A model generated the notes under the pieces. It was not told where the DNA came from. It did no database searches and saw only the letters and a list, made by a program, of their open reading frames with translations. The position numbers and the translations under genes were made by a program. Positions 1-8,689 of a DNA stretch of 64,000 nt are shown piece by piece. Each line of letters opens with the position of its first letter. Within the stretch, counting starts at the first letter, position 1. Source of the DNA: Janthinobacterium rivuli (GTDB lineage Bacteria; Pseudomonadota; Gammaproteobacteria; Burkholderiales; Burkholderiaceae_D); NCBI RefSeq assembly GCF_009208735.1, contig NZ_WFLJ01000006.1:1-64000 (forward strand). Direction: 5' to 3'.

Positions 1-260
1 CTTTTACCCTACCAACTAGCTAATCAGATATCGGCCGCTCCACGAGCATGAGGTCTTGCGATCCCCCACTTTCATCCTTAGATCGTATGCGGTATTAGCG
101 TAACTTTCGCTACGTTATCCCCCACTCCAGGGTACGTTCCGATATATTACTCACCCGTTCGCCACTCGCCACCAGAGCAAGCTCCGTGCTGCCGTTCGAC
201 TTGCATGTGTAAGGCATGCCGCCAGCGTTCAATCTGAGCCAGGATCAAACTCTTCAGTTT
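1..260 (-). rRNA. rrs: 16S ribosomal RNA, 5' part (cut by window edge)
   Basis: Read on the minus strand, the sequence ending at 260 begins AAACTGAAGAGTTTGATCC, the conserved 5' end of bacterial 16S rRNA, and continues through the V1 and V2 regions to the edge. Only about 260 of roughly 1530 nt are present. The V1-V2 sequence resembles Oxalobacteraceae (Janthinobacterium-like) as I remember it; an alignment would settle the genus. The gene is transcribed leftward out of the window from the promoters at 529-557 and 636-664. Confidence 0.97.
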
Positions 261-451
261 AATCTCTGTTACTTTGCCCTTTTACAGGCACCATCATTGC
301 TGATGGGTCGCTCACTCAAAAAACTGACAGGCCACTACTTTCGTAGCGCCTATTTCATTATTTCTTGTGAACATTTGATATTTTAAGTTTGACAGCGATC
401 CGAAGATCACTGCTGCACTTACATCAAATGCCCACACTTATCGACTGTTAA

Positions 452-463
452 TTGTTAAAGAAC
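452..463 (-). promoter_or_regulatory. rrn boxA antitermination site
   Basis: The minus strand reads GTTCTTTAACAA in the 16S leader, matching the boxA element of rRNA operons that recruits the NusB/NusE antitermination complex. It lies about 190 nt upstream of the mature 16S end and downstream of both rrn promoters. The leader 261-528 otherwise holds no gene; it should carry the RNase III processing stem partner of the 16S flanks. Confidence 0.75.
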
Positions 464-528
464 TGTATTCGGTTACTGCTTTCGCGCTATCGACAAAGCG
501 TTGTGTTTGTCAGCTGCGAAGAAGGAAG

Positions 529-557
529 AGTATGAAGCATTTCAGCACAATCGTCAA
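529..557 (-). promoter_or_regulatory. rrn promoter P2 (sigma-70)
   Basis: On the minus strand TTGACG (552-557) and CATACT (529-534) are separated by exactly 17 nt. The position, downstream of a second promoter and upstream of boxA, fits the promoter-proximal part of an rRNA operon. Confidence 0.7.
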
Positions 558-635
558 CTCCTTCTTTTCTACTACCCAGCCCCGGAAGGCCGTCCCTTTT
601 GTGCCGCAAACTAGTGCGTCTCATTGGGGAGGCGA

Positions 636-664
636 ACTATAGCAAAGCGCCCCGCCAGTAGCAA
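636..664 (-). promoter_or_regulatory. rrn promoter P1 (sigma-70)
   Basis: On the minus strand TTGCTA (659-664) and TATAGT (636-641) are spaced by 17 nt, followed by a GC-rich discriminator (TCGCCTCCCC). A GC-rich discriminator is a known feature of stringently controlled stable-RNA promoters. It lies about 100 nt upstream of P2, giving the tandem arrangement usual for rrn operons. Confidence 0.65.
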
Positions 665-746
665 GGCTTTTCCCGGGTATTTGCGGCCAACTGCTACAAT
701 TTCGCCCCCTCAACGCACATCCGCGTCCATCCATAGAAGATTCACC

Positions 747-2126
747 ATGAAACAACAAGCTCAAGGATCAGGCCTGACCCTGAAACGAGCTGGCTTTACC
801 ACTGGCTTCGGCGTGCTCGCCGCCACCCTCGGTTCCGCAGTCGGTCTCGGCAATATCTGGAAATTCCCCTACCTGACGGGCGCCAATGGCGGCGCCGGCT
901 TTCTGCTCATCTATCTGCTCGCTACCTTATTAGTGGGACTGCCCGTGATGATCGCGGAAATCACCTTGGGGCGCCGCGCCAAGGTCAATCCTATCTCGAC
1001 CATGGAACAGCTGGCACCGAAGGGCAAGCCCTGGTGGCTGGTGGGGGTGATCGGCATGATCGCCGCCTTCCTGATCGTCGCGTTCTATTCGGAGGTGGTG
1101 GGCTGGGTGTTTGCGTATATTACCAAGGCCATCGACGGCTCCATCCTCAGCAGCGACAAGCTGGTGACGGAAGCTGCCTTCGCCTCCCTCATCAGCAATC
1201 CATTGCAATCGCTCTTGTGGCAATGGGGCGTGCTGCTGTTTATCGGGGGCATATTGATGCTGGGCGTGACCAAGGGCATCGAAGCGATCGCCAAGAAGCT
1301 GATGCCGCTGCTATTCCTGCTGTTGCTGCTGCTGTGCGCGGTCAGCCTGTCGCTGGACAAGGCCGGCGAAGGCCTGGCGTTTCTGTTCCGTCCTGATTTT
1401 TCCAAGCTGACGGCGTCCGTCGTGCTGACGGCCATGGGCCTGGCCTTCTTTAAACTGTCCGTCGGCATGGGCACGATGATGACCTACGGCAGTTATTTCC
1501 GCGACGACCAGAATATCCCCGTCACCACCTTGCGCGTGATGGCGGCCGACCTCGGTGTGTCCATGCTGGCCGGTATCGCCATCTTCCCCGCCGTGTTCAC
1601 GTTTGGCTTCGCCCCCAGTGCGGGACCGTCACTCGTGTTCATCACCATCCCGGCCGTGTTCTCGCAAATTCCCGTGGGACAAGTCCTGATGGTGGTGTTC
1701 TTCATCCTGGCGGCCGTCGCCGCCACCGGCGCGATGCTGTCGCTGATGGAGGTGCCCGTGGTGATTTTTCATGAACGCTTTGGCTGGACACGCACCAAAG
1801 CCACCGTCGTGACCATGCTGCTGCTGGCCGTGCTCGGTTCCGTGTGCGCCCTGAGCAACAGCACGCTGGCGGACTTCCAGCTGTTTGACTTGAATATGTT
1901 TGATCTGTTCGACTTTGTCTCGTCAAATATCTTCCTGCCCGCGGGCGGCATCGCGATTGCCTTGTTTACCGGCTGGGCCTGGGGCAAGGACCATTTCATC
2001 GAGGCGATCAGCAATCACGGGCAATTGCAGAACAGAACACTGGCGCACGTGCTGCTGTTCCTGCTGCGCTTTGTCTCGCCCGTATTGATCCTGATCGTGA
2101 TGCTGAAAGGCCTGAAAGCCTTCTAA
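747..2126 (+). CDS. SNF-family sodium-dependent transporter
   Basis: Inner-membrane neurotransmitter:sodium symporter (NSS/SNF) family protein of 459 residues, normal for bacterial members. It is expected to couple sodium entry to uptake of an amino acid or related compound; the substrate cannot be read from the sequence. The family signature GSAVGLGNIWKFPY lies at residues 29-42 in the first membrane segment, and about eleven or twelve hydrophobic helices follow. The ATG at 747 is chosen because the open frame upstream encodes a basic, non-conserved stretch and homologues begin shortly before the signature. No strong ribosome binding site is visible. The gene diverges from the rrn operon and meets the dipeptidase gene tail to tail with no spacer (stop codons at 2126 and 2127). 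Confidence 0.93.
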   Translation: MKQQAQGSGLTLKRAGFTTGFGVLAATLGSAVGLGNIWKFPYLTGANGGAGFLLIYLLATLLVGLPVMIAEITLGRRAKVNPISTMEQLAPKGKPWWLVGVIGMIAAFLIVAFYSEVVGWVFAYITKAIDGSILSSDKLVTEAAFASLISNPLQSLLWQWGVLLFIGGILMLGVTKGIEAIAKKLMPLLFLLLLLLCAVSLSLDKAGEGLAFLFRPDFSKLTASVVLTAMGLAFFKLSVGMGTMMTYGSYFRDDQNIPVTTLRVMAADLGVSMLAGIAIFPAVFTFGFAPSAGPSLVFITIPAVFSQIPVGQVLMVVFFILAAVAATGAMLSLMEVPVVIFHERFGWTRTKATVVTMLLLAVLGSVCALSNSTLADFQLFDLNMFDLFDFVSSNIFLPAGGIAIALFTGWAWGKDHFIEAISNHGQLQNRTLAHVLLFLLRFVSPVLILIVMLKGLKAF

Positions 2127-2741
2127 TCACAGTACCCGGGTGTAGGTCTGGCGCACCAGCACCCGGTCGCCGCAATCGAAATGCCACCATTCGCTGTTGA
2201 TACCGAAGAAGCCAGCCTGGAACATGGCGTCGCGCAACAAGCGGCGGTGTTCCACGTGCTCCTGCGTAATTTCTCCCTTTTCCAGCAAGACCAGCTCCAG
2301 CGCCGGATGCGAGCGCTCACTCAAATCATCGAAGCCCGTACCCATGTCCAGTTCCCGGCCATCCGGGCCGACGATGGTGATGTCGAGCGCCATGCCGAAC
2401 GAGTGGATCGAGCCGCGCGACGGTTCGGCGATATAGCCGAGCAACTCGGTTCCCTGCAGCGCATCCCACAATTGCTGCTGCACCCGCTGCGGGCGCAGGG
2501 CATCGAGCACCAATAGATGGTGATCGGGGCGATGCACGGCCAGCCACGCCACGGCCCGTTCCAGCGCGGCGGCCGCATCGCGGTGCAGCCAGGCGCAATC
2601 GATGGGGCTGTATAAGTCGCGGCCGACGAAATTGTCGGGCGTGGCATAGCGCAAGTCGACGGCGATGCCGGCGATGCTGCTCAGGTGGCGAAATTGCGGA
2701 TCGCTGCCGACCGCTTCCAATTGCAAACTTGCAACAGACAT
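2127..2741 (-). CDS. ddpX: D-alanyl-D-alanine dipeptidase, peptidase M15D (VanX/DdpX-like)
   Basis: Zinc dipeptidase of 204 residues predicted to split D-Ala-D-Ala into D-alanine. The M15 zinc motif SIHSFGMALD supplies His113 and Asp120; EWWHF supplies the catalytic base Glu184 and third zinc ligand His187; Arg83 in ALRP matches the VanX transition-state arginine. No signal peptide is seen, so it should be cytoplasmic, as DdpX is. The ATG overlaps the stop of the LysR gene by one base (TGATG) and is preceded by GAGGAG, which fixes the start and suggests translational coupling. A longer in-frame opening upstream only shadows the LysR gene. Its place beside amidase, MurQ and AmpG genes fits salvage of wall peptides; a vancomycin-resistance role is unlikely since no vanH/vanA partners are present. 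Confidence 0.9.
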   Translation of the reverse strand: MSVASLQLEAVGSDPQFRHLSSIAGIAVDLRYATPDNFVGRDLYSPIDCAWLHRDAAAALERAVAWLAVHRPDHHLLVLDALRPQRVQQQLWDALQGTELLGYIAEPSRGSIHSFGMALDITIVGPDGRELDMGTGFDDLSERSHPALELVLLEKGEITQEHVEHRRLLRDAMFQAGFFGINSEWWHFDCGDRVLVRQTYTRVL

Positions 2742-3643
2742 CAAACTCCTCTTTCCAGGCAATTGCGTGCCGCCACGCCGATGCTGTCGGCCAGGCGCCG
2801 CGCGCCATGCGACAGCGGCGAATGGCTCGCCGTCAATAAATACAGTTGGATGGGGATGGCTGGCGCCCAGGGACGTCGCTGCAGCCGCTCGGGCGAGCCG
2901 GATGCGGCCGTAAACGGGTCGACCACGGCCATGCCGGCGCCCGCTTCCACCAGGGAACGGGCGATTTGATACGTCTGCACCACGGTACTGAAGACGGGAT
3001 GGATGTCCTGCGCCTCGCAGGCGGCCACCACCAGTTCGCCCAGCGGATCGTTGTCGGCATGGCCGATCAGCTCGCCATTCAGCCCATGCGCCGTCAAGGG
3101 CGTGCCGCAATCGGCCGCGTGCCAGGTGCCGGCCGGGGCGATCACCGTCATGACGCCCTGCGCAATCGGTTCGGCCACGATGCCAGGATGGCGCGGGTCT
3201 TGCAACGACACGGCCAGGTCCGCTTCCCCCAGGCGTAAGGTATTGACGATCTCGCCCGTGTGGTGGGTGGCCAGCTGGCAACGTGTATGGGGAAAGTCGC
3301 GCCGCCATTCCGTCATGGCGAATGGCAAGACGCTGATGGCGAGCGTGGGCGTGGACACCAGGCGGATGGTTTCCACCGCGTGGCCCTTCAGGCTGGCCGC
3401 CAGGCGACGGATGCCCAGTAAATCGCGGTTGAGCTTTTCCGTTTCGACAAATAAACGGTGCGCTTCGGGCTTCGGATACAGCTTGCCCCGCACGCGCTCG
3501 AACAGCGGCATGCCCAGTTGCAACTCGCAATGCTGCAAGACCTTGGTCACGGCCGGTTGCGAGATATGCAGCACCTGGGCGGCGCCGCTGATGGTGCCAA
3601 CTTGCATGATGGCGTGAAACACTTCGATATGACGCAGCCGCAT
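2741..3643 (-). CDS. LysR-family transcriptional regulator
   Basis: A 300-residue LTTR with the N-terminal winged helix-turn-helix (about residues 1-60, with the core SGAAQVLHISQPAVTKVLQ) and a C-terminal periplasmic-binding-protein-like effector domain (about 90-290). It overlaps the start of the D-Ala-D-Ala dipeptidase by one base, so the two are cotranscribed. The likely job is control of its own operon in response to a wall-derived or D-amino-acid ligand; the ligand is inference only. The start is the first ATG in the conserved register (MRLRHIEVFHAI). Confidence 0.9.
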   Translation of the reverse strand: MRLRHIEVFHAIMQVGTISGAAQVLHISQPAVTKVLQHCELQLGMPLFERVRGKLYPKPEAHRLFVETEKLNRDLLGIRRLAASLKGHAVETIRLVSTPTLAISVLPFAMTEWRRDFPHTRCQLATHHTGEIVNTLRLGEADLAVSLQDPRHPGIVAEPIAQGVMTVIAPAGTWHAADCGTPLTAHGLNGELIGHADNDPLGELVVAACEAQDIHPVFSTVVQTYQIARSLVEAGAGMAVVDPFTAASGSPERLQRRPWAPAIPIQLYLLTASHSPLSHGARRLADSIGVAARNCLERGV

Positions 3644-3726
3644 GAGCTATTCCTTTACCTTGCCGTGGCCGCCTGGGCCGTCAACGTTCAGCATATAAGA
3701 AAAAGTCATGGGCTGGAACGGTCGTG

Positions 3727-4527
3727 CTACTTTGTTGCAACAGCTGGGGCCGGTGTCGTCAGCACTTCCAGCAGGGCCGCCGTTTCGCCATCCGGCGTGC
3801 CGTCGAACAAGGTGTTGCGGTATTTCATCTGGAAGGCGATCAGCACATTGCGCGTCGCTTCATCGAACACGCCCGTATTCGGCGTCGCATAACCGTGCTG
3901 CGCCAGCTTCTTCTGGAACCAGACGGCATCCGGCACTTGCTGCTCAAAAATGAGTCGCTGCGCGGCCACACGATTGGCGTCCGGCCAGACGATCAGGCCC
4001 GCATCGGCCAGCTGGCGCCAGGGAAACAGCGGACCCGGATCCTGCTTGCGCTGCGGGGCGATCTCGTTATGGCCGAGGATATTTTCCGGCGCGATGTTGT
4101 AGCGCGCCTGGATATCTTTCAGCAGGGGAATCAGCTCATCGATCTGCGCCTGCGGGAATGGATACCAGAGACGGCCTTCCGGCGTGTCCTTGTAGCCAGG
4201 GTTGACGATCTCGATGCCGATCGAGCTGACATTCAACTGTGTATAAGTCTTCCAGTTACTCACACCCGCGTGATTGGCCTGGCGCGATTCGTCGACCAGC
4301 ACGTAAAACTTCGGCTTGTCCGTGTCGGTCAGCAAGTAATGGCTGCTGACCACTTGTTCCGTCAGGATCTTGATCGAGCGGGGCAAGTCGCTGACCGTGT
4401 AATGGATGACGATGAATTTCACGCGCGGGCTCTGGCTGCGCGCCGTCAAACTGTGGTCGAGGTGCGGCGCCGGCGTGGTACAGGCGGAGAGCAGGGCCAC
4501 CAGCAGGGCGAGGGCGATTTTTTTCAT
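3727..4527 (-). CDS. amiD: N-acetylmuramoyl-L-alanine amidase lipoprotein (AmiD-like)
   Basis: Cleaves the bond between MurNAc (or anhydro-MurNAc) and L-Ala in muropeptides. The 266-residue product starts with a lipoprotein signal whose lipobox LLSAC puts the lipid-bearing Cys at residue 16. An Amidase_2 domain follows (about 35-170) with zinc ligands His42, His153 (GHNE) and Asp163, and with Glu106 and Lys161 as expected catalytic residues. A C-terminal peptidoglycan-binding domain of the PG_binding_1 type spans about 175-260. This layout matches E. coli AmiD, an outer-membrane lipoprotein that faces the periplasm. The gene is followed by the amino-sugar kinase and recycling genes on the same strand upstream, consistent with processing of wall fragments. 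Confidence 0.92.
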   Translation of the reverse strand: MKKIALALLVALLSACTTPAPHLDHSLTARSQSPRVKFIVIHYTVSDLPRSIKILTEQVVSSHYLLTDTDKPKFYVLVDESRQANHAGVSNWKTYTQLNVSSIGIEIVNPGYKDTPEGRLWYPFPQAQIDELIPLLKDIQARYNIAPENILGHNEIAPQRKQDPGPLFPWRQLADAGLIVWPDANRVAAQRLIFEQQVPDAVWFQKKLAQHGYATPNTGVFDEATRNVLIAFQMKYRNTLFDGTPDGETAALLEVLTTPAPAVATK

Positions 4528-4557
4528 GAAAGATCCATGTTCGGGTTAATAAAATAG

Positions 4558-5505
4558 TCAGTCTTTGCCGGTGTCCTGGCTGGCTGCCCGGGCCGCCAGC
4601 TTGGCCGCGGCCTCATGCGAACGGGCAACTTTTTGCTCCATCATCAACGATACAGGCAAAGCGGCGCGCATGGCAGCCGCGATGGCCGGGTGCAATTGCG
4701 CCGCTCGGCCCGCCAGCACCACGGGACGGGGGCCGTAACGCGCCGTCAGGGCCAGCGCCAATCTTGCCAATTCCCGCCCCGCGCGCTGCAAGATGTCCAG
4801 CGCCAGCGGATCGGCATCCGCACTGGCGGCCACAGCCAGCGCCAGCCGGCCGATGGCGCCCCGGTCCTGGCCGTACATGAAGGCACGCGACAGCGACCAG
4901 TCGCTGCCGCCCAGTTGCGCAAACACGGCCTGGGCCATGGGCGACCCATGCCAACTGCCGGGCGCCTCGTCTTCGCGGCGCCAGATGTGGCGCAAGGCTT
5001 CGCGCGCGATCCAGTAACCGCCGCCGCCATCGTCAAGCAGCACGCCGCGCCCGCCCGCGCGGTGAAAGCCGCCATCCGCATCGATCCAGGCGGCGATCGA
5101 ACCCGTACCAGCGTAGACCAGATAGCCCTGACCTGGTTCAAAGCTGTCGCGATAGGCGATCTCGATATCGTTGCCGACACTGACGTCGGCAGTGTCCAGC
5201 CCCAGCAGGGTGGCCAGCGTTTGCGCCAAGACAACATCGTCGCCGCCAAAGCCCGTCAAGCCCGCCACCACGGCACGCGGCCGGCCGACGGCCAGCACGG
5301 CCTGGCACAGCCGGGTAAACGTGGCGTGCACGACTGCGCGGCCCGCATCGCTGCTCATTTGCAAGGCAGACAAGCCTTCCACGACGCCGTCGGCCACGAT
5401 GGCGCCGCCGACGTTGGCTAGGGCCCAGCGCGTCTGCGTGCCGCCCGCGTCGATGCCCAGTCCGAGCACGGCGGTGTCAGTATTGCTTGCAGGGATGGAA
5501 ATCAT
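4558..5505 (-). CDS. BadF/BadG-type amino-sugar kinase (GlcNAc/MurNAc kinase-like)
   Basis: ASKHA-fold ATPase of the BadF/BadG/BcrA/BcrD family, 315 residues from the ATG chosen. The phosphate-1 loop GIDAGGTQTRWAL is at residues 17-29 and a second ATP motif AGTGS lies mid-protein. Family members near murQ act as N-acetylglucosamine kinases or as MurK, which phosphorylates both GlcNAc and MurNAc. Since the neighbours are MurQ, AmpG and a GHL10 glycosidase, phosphorylation of MurNAc to MurNAc-6-phosphate for MurQ is the likely role here (inference). An ATG 19 codons further upstream exists but the extension is not conserved in style; no clear Shine-Dalgarno decides between them. Glucosamine or benzoyl-CoA-type functions are less likely from context. 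Confidence 0.82.
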   Translation of the reverse strand: MISIPASNTDTAVLGLGIDAGGTQTRWALANVGGAIVADGVVEGLSALQMSSDAGRAVVHATFTRLCQAVLAVGRPRAVVAGLTGFGGDDVVLAQTLATLLGLDTADVSVGNDIEIAYRDSFEPGQGYLVYAGTGSIAAWIDADGGFHRAGGRGVLLDDGGGGYWIAREALRHIWRREDEAPGSWHGSPMAQAVFAQLGGSDWSLSRAFMYGQDRGAIGRLALAVAASADADPLALDILQRAGRELARLALALTARYGPRPVVLAGRAAQLHPAIAAAMRAALPVSLMMEQKVARSHEAAAKLAARAASQDTGKD

Positions 5506-5592
5506 GGCATGAGTGTAAAGCCAAGCGGAGCTGGCAGGCATGAAAGCTTGCGCATGTTTCATGCCTGCAGGTTATGGACTAGCGGTGATCCA

Positions 5593-7254
5593 TTACTGGG
5601 CGGGGGCCATAAACGGTGCGCGCACGGTGACGCGGGGGCTTTCATTGCCGAGGCGATCCACGGCGCTGACCACCACCGCGTTGACTTTACCAACGGCATC
5701 ATCAACCAGGGTCAGCTCGCTTTGCATGCCCGTGACCACGCTAAAGCGCCAGTCTTCGCCGTAGCGGGCCCAGACGGCATATTGCGCCACGGCTTTGCCG
5801 CCGCCCGCCGTCAACTTGACGTTCAGGCTGGTGGAATCGCGGCGCAGCGCCAACACGGGCGTACCCGGTGCTTCCTTGCCCAGCCACGGCGTGGCGGGAA
5901 TCAGGGCAGGGCTTTGATACACGGTCGCCTTGAGTTGCTCGCTGACACCCTTGCGGTTCTGCATCAGGGGCACCATGCTGAAATGTACCTGGCCATTCGC
6001 GCCGGGGCGCGTGCGCGTCACTTCGATCTGCTTGATGATCTCTTGCGGCGTGAAAGACTTGGCGGAATTGTCGATGCGGCTCGTATACAAACCCGGCCAC
6101 ACGTGGCGGCCATACGGGTTTTGCGCCAGCCAGTAGTCGAGCAGTACGCCAAACGCTTGCGGCGCCTGCGCCACGGGCCAGTACAGCTGCGGCGACAGAT
6201 AATCGAGCCAGCCCTTGGCCAGCCACAGTTCCGCATCCGCATACAATTTATCGTACTGGCTGAAGCCGACGATGCCGGCAGGGCGGCGGTCGGGACGGCC
6301 GATGCCGAACGGGCTGATGCCGAAGCGCACCCAGCTCTTTTCCCGGTGGATACCTGTGTATAACGCTTCGATCAGCTGGTTGACGTTCTGGCGACGCCAG
6401 GAAGCGCGGTCCAGTTGGCCGCCGGCCAGCAGATATTGCTGCCAGGAAGGCTCATCAGGAAACGGCAGTTCGCGCTTGGCGCCGCCATTGCCCGCGTCCA
6501 GCGCGGCTGTTTCGGCGCCCGCACCGGCGCCAGGCGCATCGATCGGATACGGATAAAAGTAATCGTCGATGTGCACGCCATCGATATCGTAGCGGCGCAC
6601 CACGTCGAGCACCACGTCCGTCGTGTGCTTGGAGGCGGCGGCGTCGCCCGGATCCATCCACAGGTAGCGGCCGTATTGCTTGACGGATGCCGGATTGGTG
6701 GACGCGAAACTGTCGCGCGCCAGCGGCGACTTGGCCGTCGCGTGGCGGGCGCGATAGGGGTTGAACCAGGCGTGCAATTCCAGGCCCCGCGCATGCGCCT
6801 GCGCCACCCAGAAGGCCAGCGGGTCATACAGGGGCAACGGCGGCTGGCCTTGCTTGCCGGTCAGATATTCCGACCACGGCTCCAGCTGCGACGGGTAAAT
6901 CGTGTCGGCGCTGGGCCGTACCTGCAGCACGATCGCGTTCAGATTCAGGGACTTGGCACGGTCGAGGATGGCGATCGCCTCGGCTTGTTGCTTGGCGACC
7001 GGCAAATTGCTGCGGCTGGGCCAGTCGATATTGGCGACCGTCGACACCCAGGCGGCGCGAAATTCGCGCGGCGCCGCCGGCGGCACTTCGCCCGTGATGT
7101 GCTGCACGGGCGGCACGGCCGGCAAACCCGCTTCGCCCGGCGTCACCGCGGAAGGCATCCTGGTGCTGGTACAGCTGCTGAGCAATGTGGCGGTGGCCAG
7201 CGCGGCCAGCACGCCGGTGGTGGCGCCCAGGCGTTTTTTGAAAGTAGTCAACAA
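5593..7254 (-). CDS. GHL10 (DUF187)-type glycoside hydrolase lipoprotein
   Basis: Envelope lipoprotein of 553 residues. The signal peptide ends in LLSSC (lipid Cys28). Residues about 60-400 form a glycosyl-hydrolase-like TIM barrel of the GHL10/DUF187 family (YngK type), recognisable from EFRAAWVSTVANIDWP, LNAIVLQVRPSADTIYPS and DGVHIDDYFYPYP with an acidic pair. The last ~110 residues look like a fibronectin-III-like beta domain. Substrates of this family are poorly defined. The gene sits between ampG and the sugar kinase on one strand, with a 90-nt gap to ampG, so a glycan derived from peptidoglycan is the natural guess. It is not YbbC/NamZ (DUF1343), whose motifs are absent. Confidence 0.85.
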   Translation of the reverse strand: MLTTFKKRLGATTGVLAALATATLLSSCTSTRMPSAVTPGEAGLPAVPPVQHITGEVPPAAPREFRAAWVSTVANIDWPSRSNLPVAKQQAEAIAILDRAKSLNLNAIVLQVRPSADTIYPSQLEPWSEYLTGKQGQPPLPLYDPLAFWVAQAHARGLELHAWFNPYRARHATAKSPLARDSFASTNPASVKQYGRYLWMDPGDAAASKHTTDVVLDVVRRYDIDGVHIDDYFYPYPIDAPGAGAGAETAALDAGNGGAKRELPFPDEPSWQQYLLAGGQLDRASWRRQNVNQLIEALYTGIHREKSWVRFGISPFGIGRPDRRPAGIVGFSQYDKLYADAELWLAKGWLDYLSPQLYWPVAQAPQAFGVLLDYWLAQNPYGRHVWPGLYTSRIDNSAKSFTPQEIIKQIEVTRTRPGANGQVHFSMVPLMQNRKGVSEQLKATVYQSPALIPATPWLGKEAPGTPVLALRRDSTSLNVKLTAGGGKAVAQYAVWARYGEDWRFSVVTGMQSELTLVDDAVGKVNAVVVSAVDRLGNESPRVTVRAPFMAPAQ

Positions 7255-7345
7255 AACAATTCCTTGCAGTGGTGAAGCGCAGGTCTATCGGTGCGGGCAT
7301 TTTACTGTGCCCCCGCCATCCTTGCGGGCGCACGGTTCAAAAGAA

Positions 7346-8644
7346 TCAGGCCTCGGCCTTCTTGCCGAATTCGGGATCGATCTTGACCAGCGCGGCCATG
7401 ATGAAAGCGGGAATCGTGGCGATGCACACCCAGATGAAAAAGTGCTGGTAGCCGAGCATTTGCTGTATCCAGCCGCTGGCCATGCCCGGCAACATCATGC
7501 CCAGGGCCATGAAACCCGTGCAAATGGCGTAATGGGCCGTTTTATGTGCGCCATCGGACACCATGATCATATACAACATATAGGACGCGAAACCGAAGCC
7601 ATAGCCGAACTGCTCCAGCGCAATGCCCCCGGCGATCACATAGATGCTGCTGGGCAAGGCGCTGGCCAGGTAAACAAAGACCAGGTCGGGCAAGTGGACG
7701 GACAGCACCATGATCCACAAACAGCGTTTCAAGCCGAAACGGGAAATGATGAAGCCGCCCAGCAAGCCGCCCAAGGTCAGGGCGATCACGCCGATGGTGC
7801 CGTAGACGAGGCCCACCTGTTCCGTGCTCAGGCCCAGGCCACCCTTGGCGACGGGGTCGAGCAGGAAGGGCGCGGCCAGCTTCAACAGTTGCGCTTCGCC
7901 CAGGCGGAACAGCAGCAAAAAGCCCAGGATGACGAAAATATCCTTCTTCTTGAAGAAGGCGGCAAAGGTGGCGATGAATTCTTGCAACGGAGAAATACCG
8001 GCGTCCTGGATGCTGGGGCGATCCTCCGCAGGCTTGGGCAAGACAAAATAGTGATACAGGAAGAGGGCGATGAACAGGCCCGCCAAAATGGCGAACACGA
8101 CGGACCAGGCCAGCTGCACATTGCCCGTCGCATGCGTCAGGTAGCCGGCCAGATACACGAGGCCGCCCTGGCCGGCGATCATCGCCAGGCGGTAAAACGT
8201 GCTGCGCACGCCAACGAAGGCTGCCTGCTGGTGCTCTTCCAGGCCCAACATATAAAAGCCGTCGGCGGCAATGTCATGCGTGGCGGAACTGAAGGCCATC
8301 AGCCAGAAGATGGCCAGGCTGATCTGGAAAAAGTGGGGCAGCGACGTCGTCAGGGCCACCAGCGCCAGCGCGGCGCCGATCACCAGCTGCAAGCCGACGA
8401 TCCAGAAGCGCTTGGTGCGGTACATGTCGATGAAGGGCGACCACAGGGGTTTGATGACCCACGGCAAGTACAGCCAACTGGTATACAGCGCGATATCCGT
8501 ATTGGAAAAACCGTAGTTCTTGTACATGATCACGGACAAGGTCATGACCACGACATAGGGGATGCCCTGGCCGAAATACAGGGAAGGGATCCACAGCCAC
8601 GGGGTTTTCGCGCGCGCCGCAGCGGTTTGTTTCACTAGCTCCAT
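7346..8644 (-). CDS. ampG: AmpG-family muropeptide permease
   Basis: Major facilitator superfamily permease of 432 residues with about twelve membrane helices. The N-terminal motif LYFGQGIPYVVV followed by SWLYLPWVIKPLWSPFID is characteristic of AmpG, the proton-driven importer of GlcNAc-anhydroMurNAc (peptides) from the periplasm to the cytoplasm. It follows murQ on the same strand with a 45-nt gap, so the two should be cotranscribed. In other proteobacteria ampG links wall recycling to beta-lactamase induction through AmpR; no ampR or ampC pair is seen beside it. Confidence 0.9.
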   Translation of the reverse strand: MELVKQTAAARAKTPWLWIPSLYFGQGIPYVVVMTLSVIMYKNYGFSNTDIALYTSWLYLPWVIKPLWSPFIDMYRTKRFWIVGLQLVIGAALALVALTTSLPHFFQISLAIFWLMAFSSATHDIAADGFYMLGLEEHQQAAFVGVRSTFYRLAMIAGQGGLVYLAGYLTHATGNVQLAWSVVFAILAGLFIALFLYHYFVLPKPAEDRPSIQDAGISPLQEFIATFAAFFKKKDIFVILGFLLLFRLGEAQLLKLAAPFLLDPVAKGGLGLSTEQVGLVYGTIGVIALTLGGLLGGFIISRFGLKRCLWIMVLSVHLPDLVFVYLASALPSSIYVIAGGIALEQFGYGFGFASYMLYMIMVSDGAHKTAHYAICTGFMALGMMLPGMASGWIQQMLGYQHFFIWVCIATIPAFIMAALVKIDPEFGKKAEA

Positions 8645-8689
8645 ACATCCTTCTTTGTCTCCCAGACAGAAGAATGCCGCGCCATCGGA

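Noticed and set aside
2127-2741. Vancomycin-resistance role for the VanX-like gene
   Set aside because: No vanH, vanA-type ligase or VanRS pair; the coupling to a LysR gene and the recycling neighbours fit a metabolic role, and a Gram-negative has no need for it.
2127-3530. A single long frame that would fuse sequence opposite and within the LysR gene to the dipeptidase
   Set aside because: The upstream part is only the second frame of the LysR gene. The GAGGAG site and TGATG overlap mark a separate dipeptidase start at 2741.
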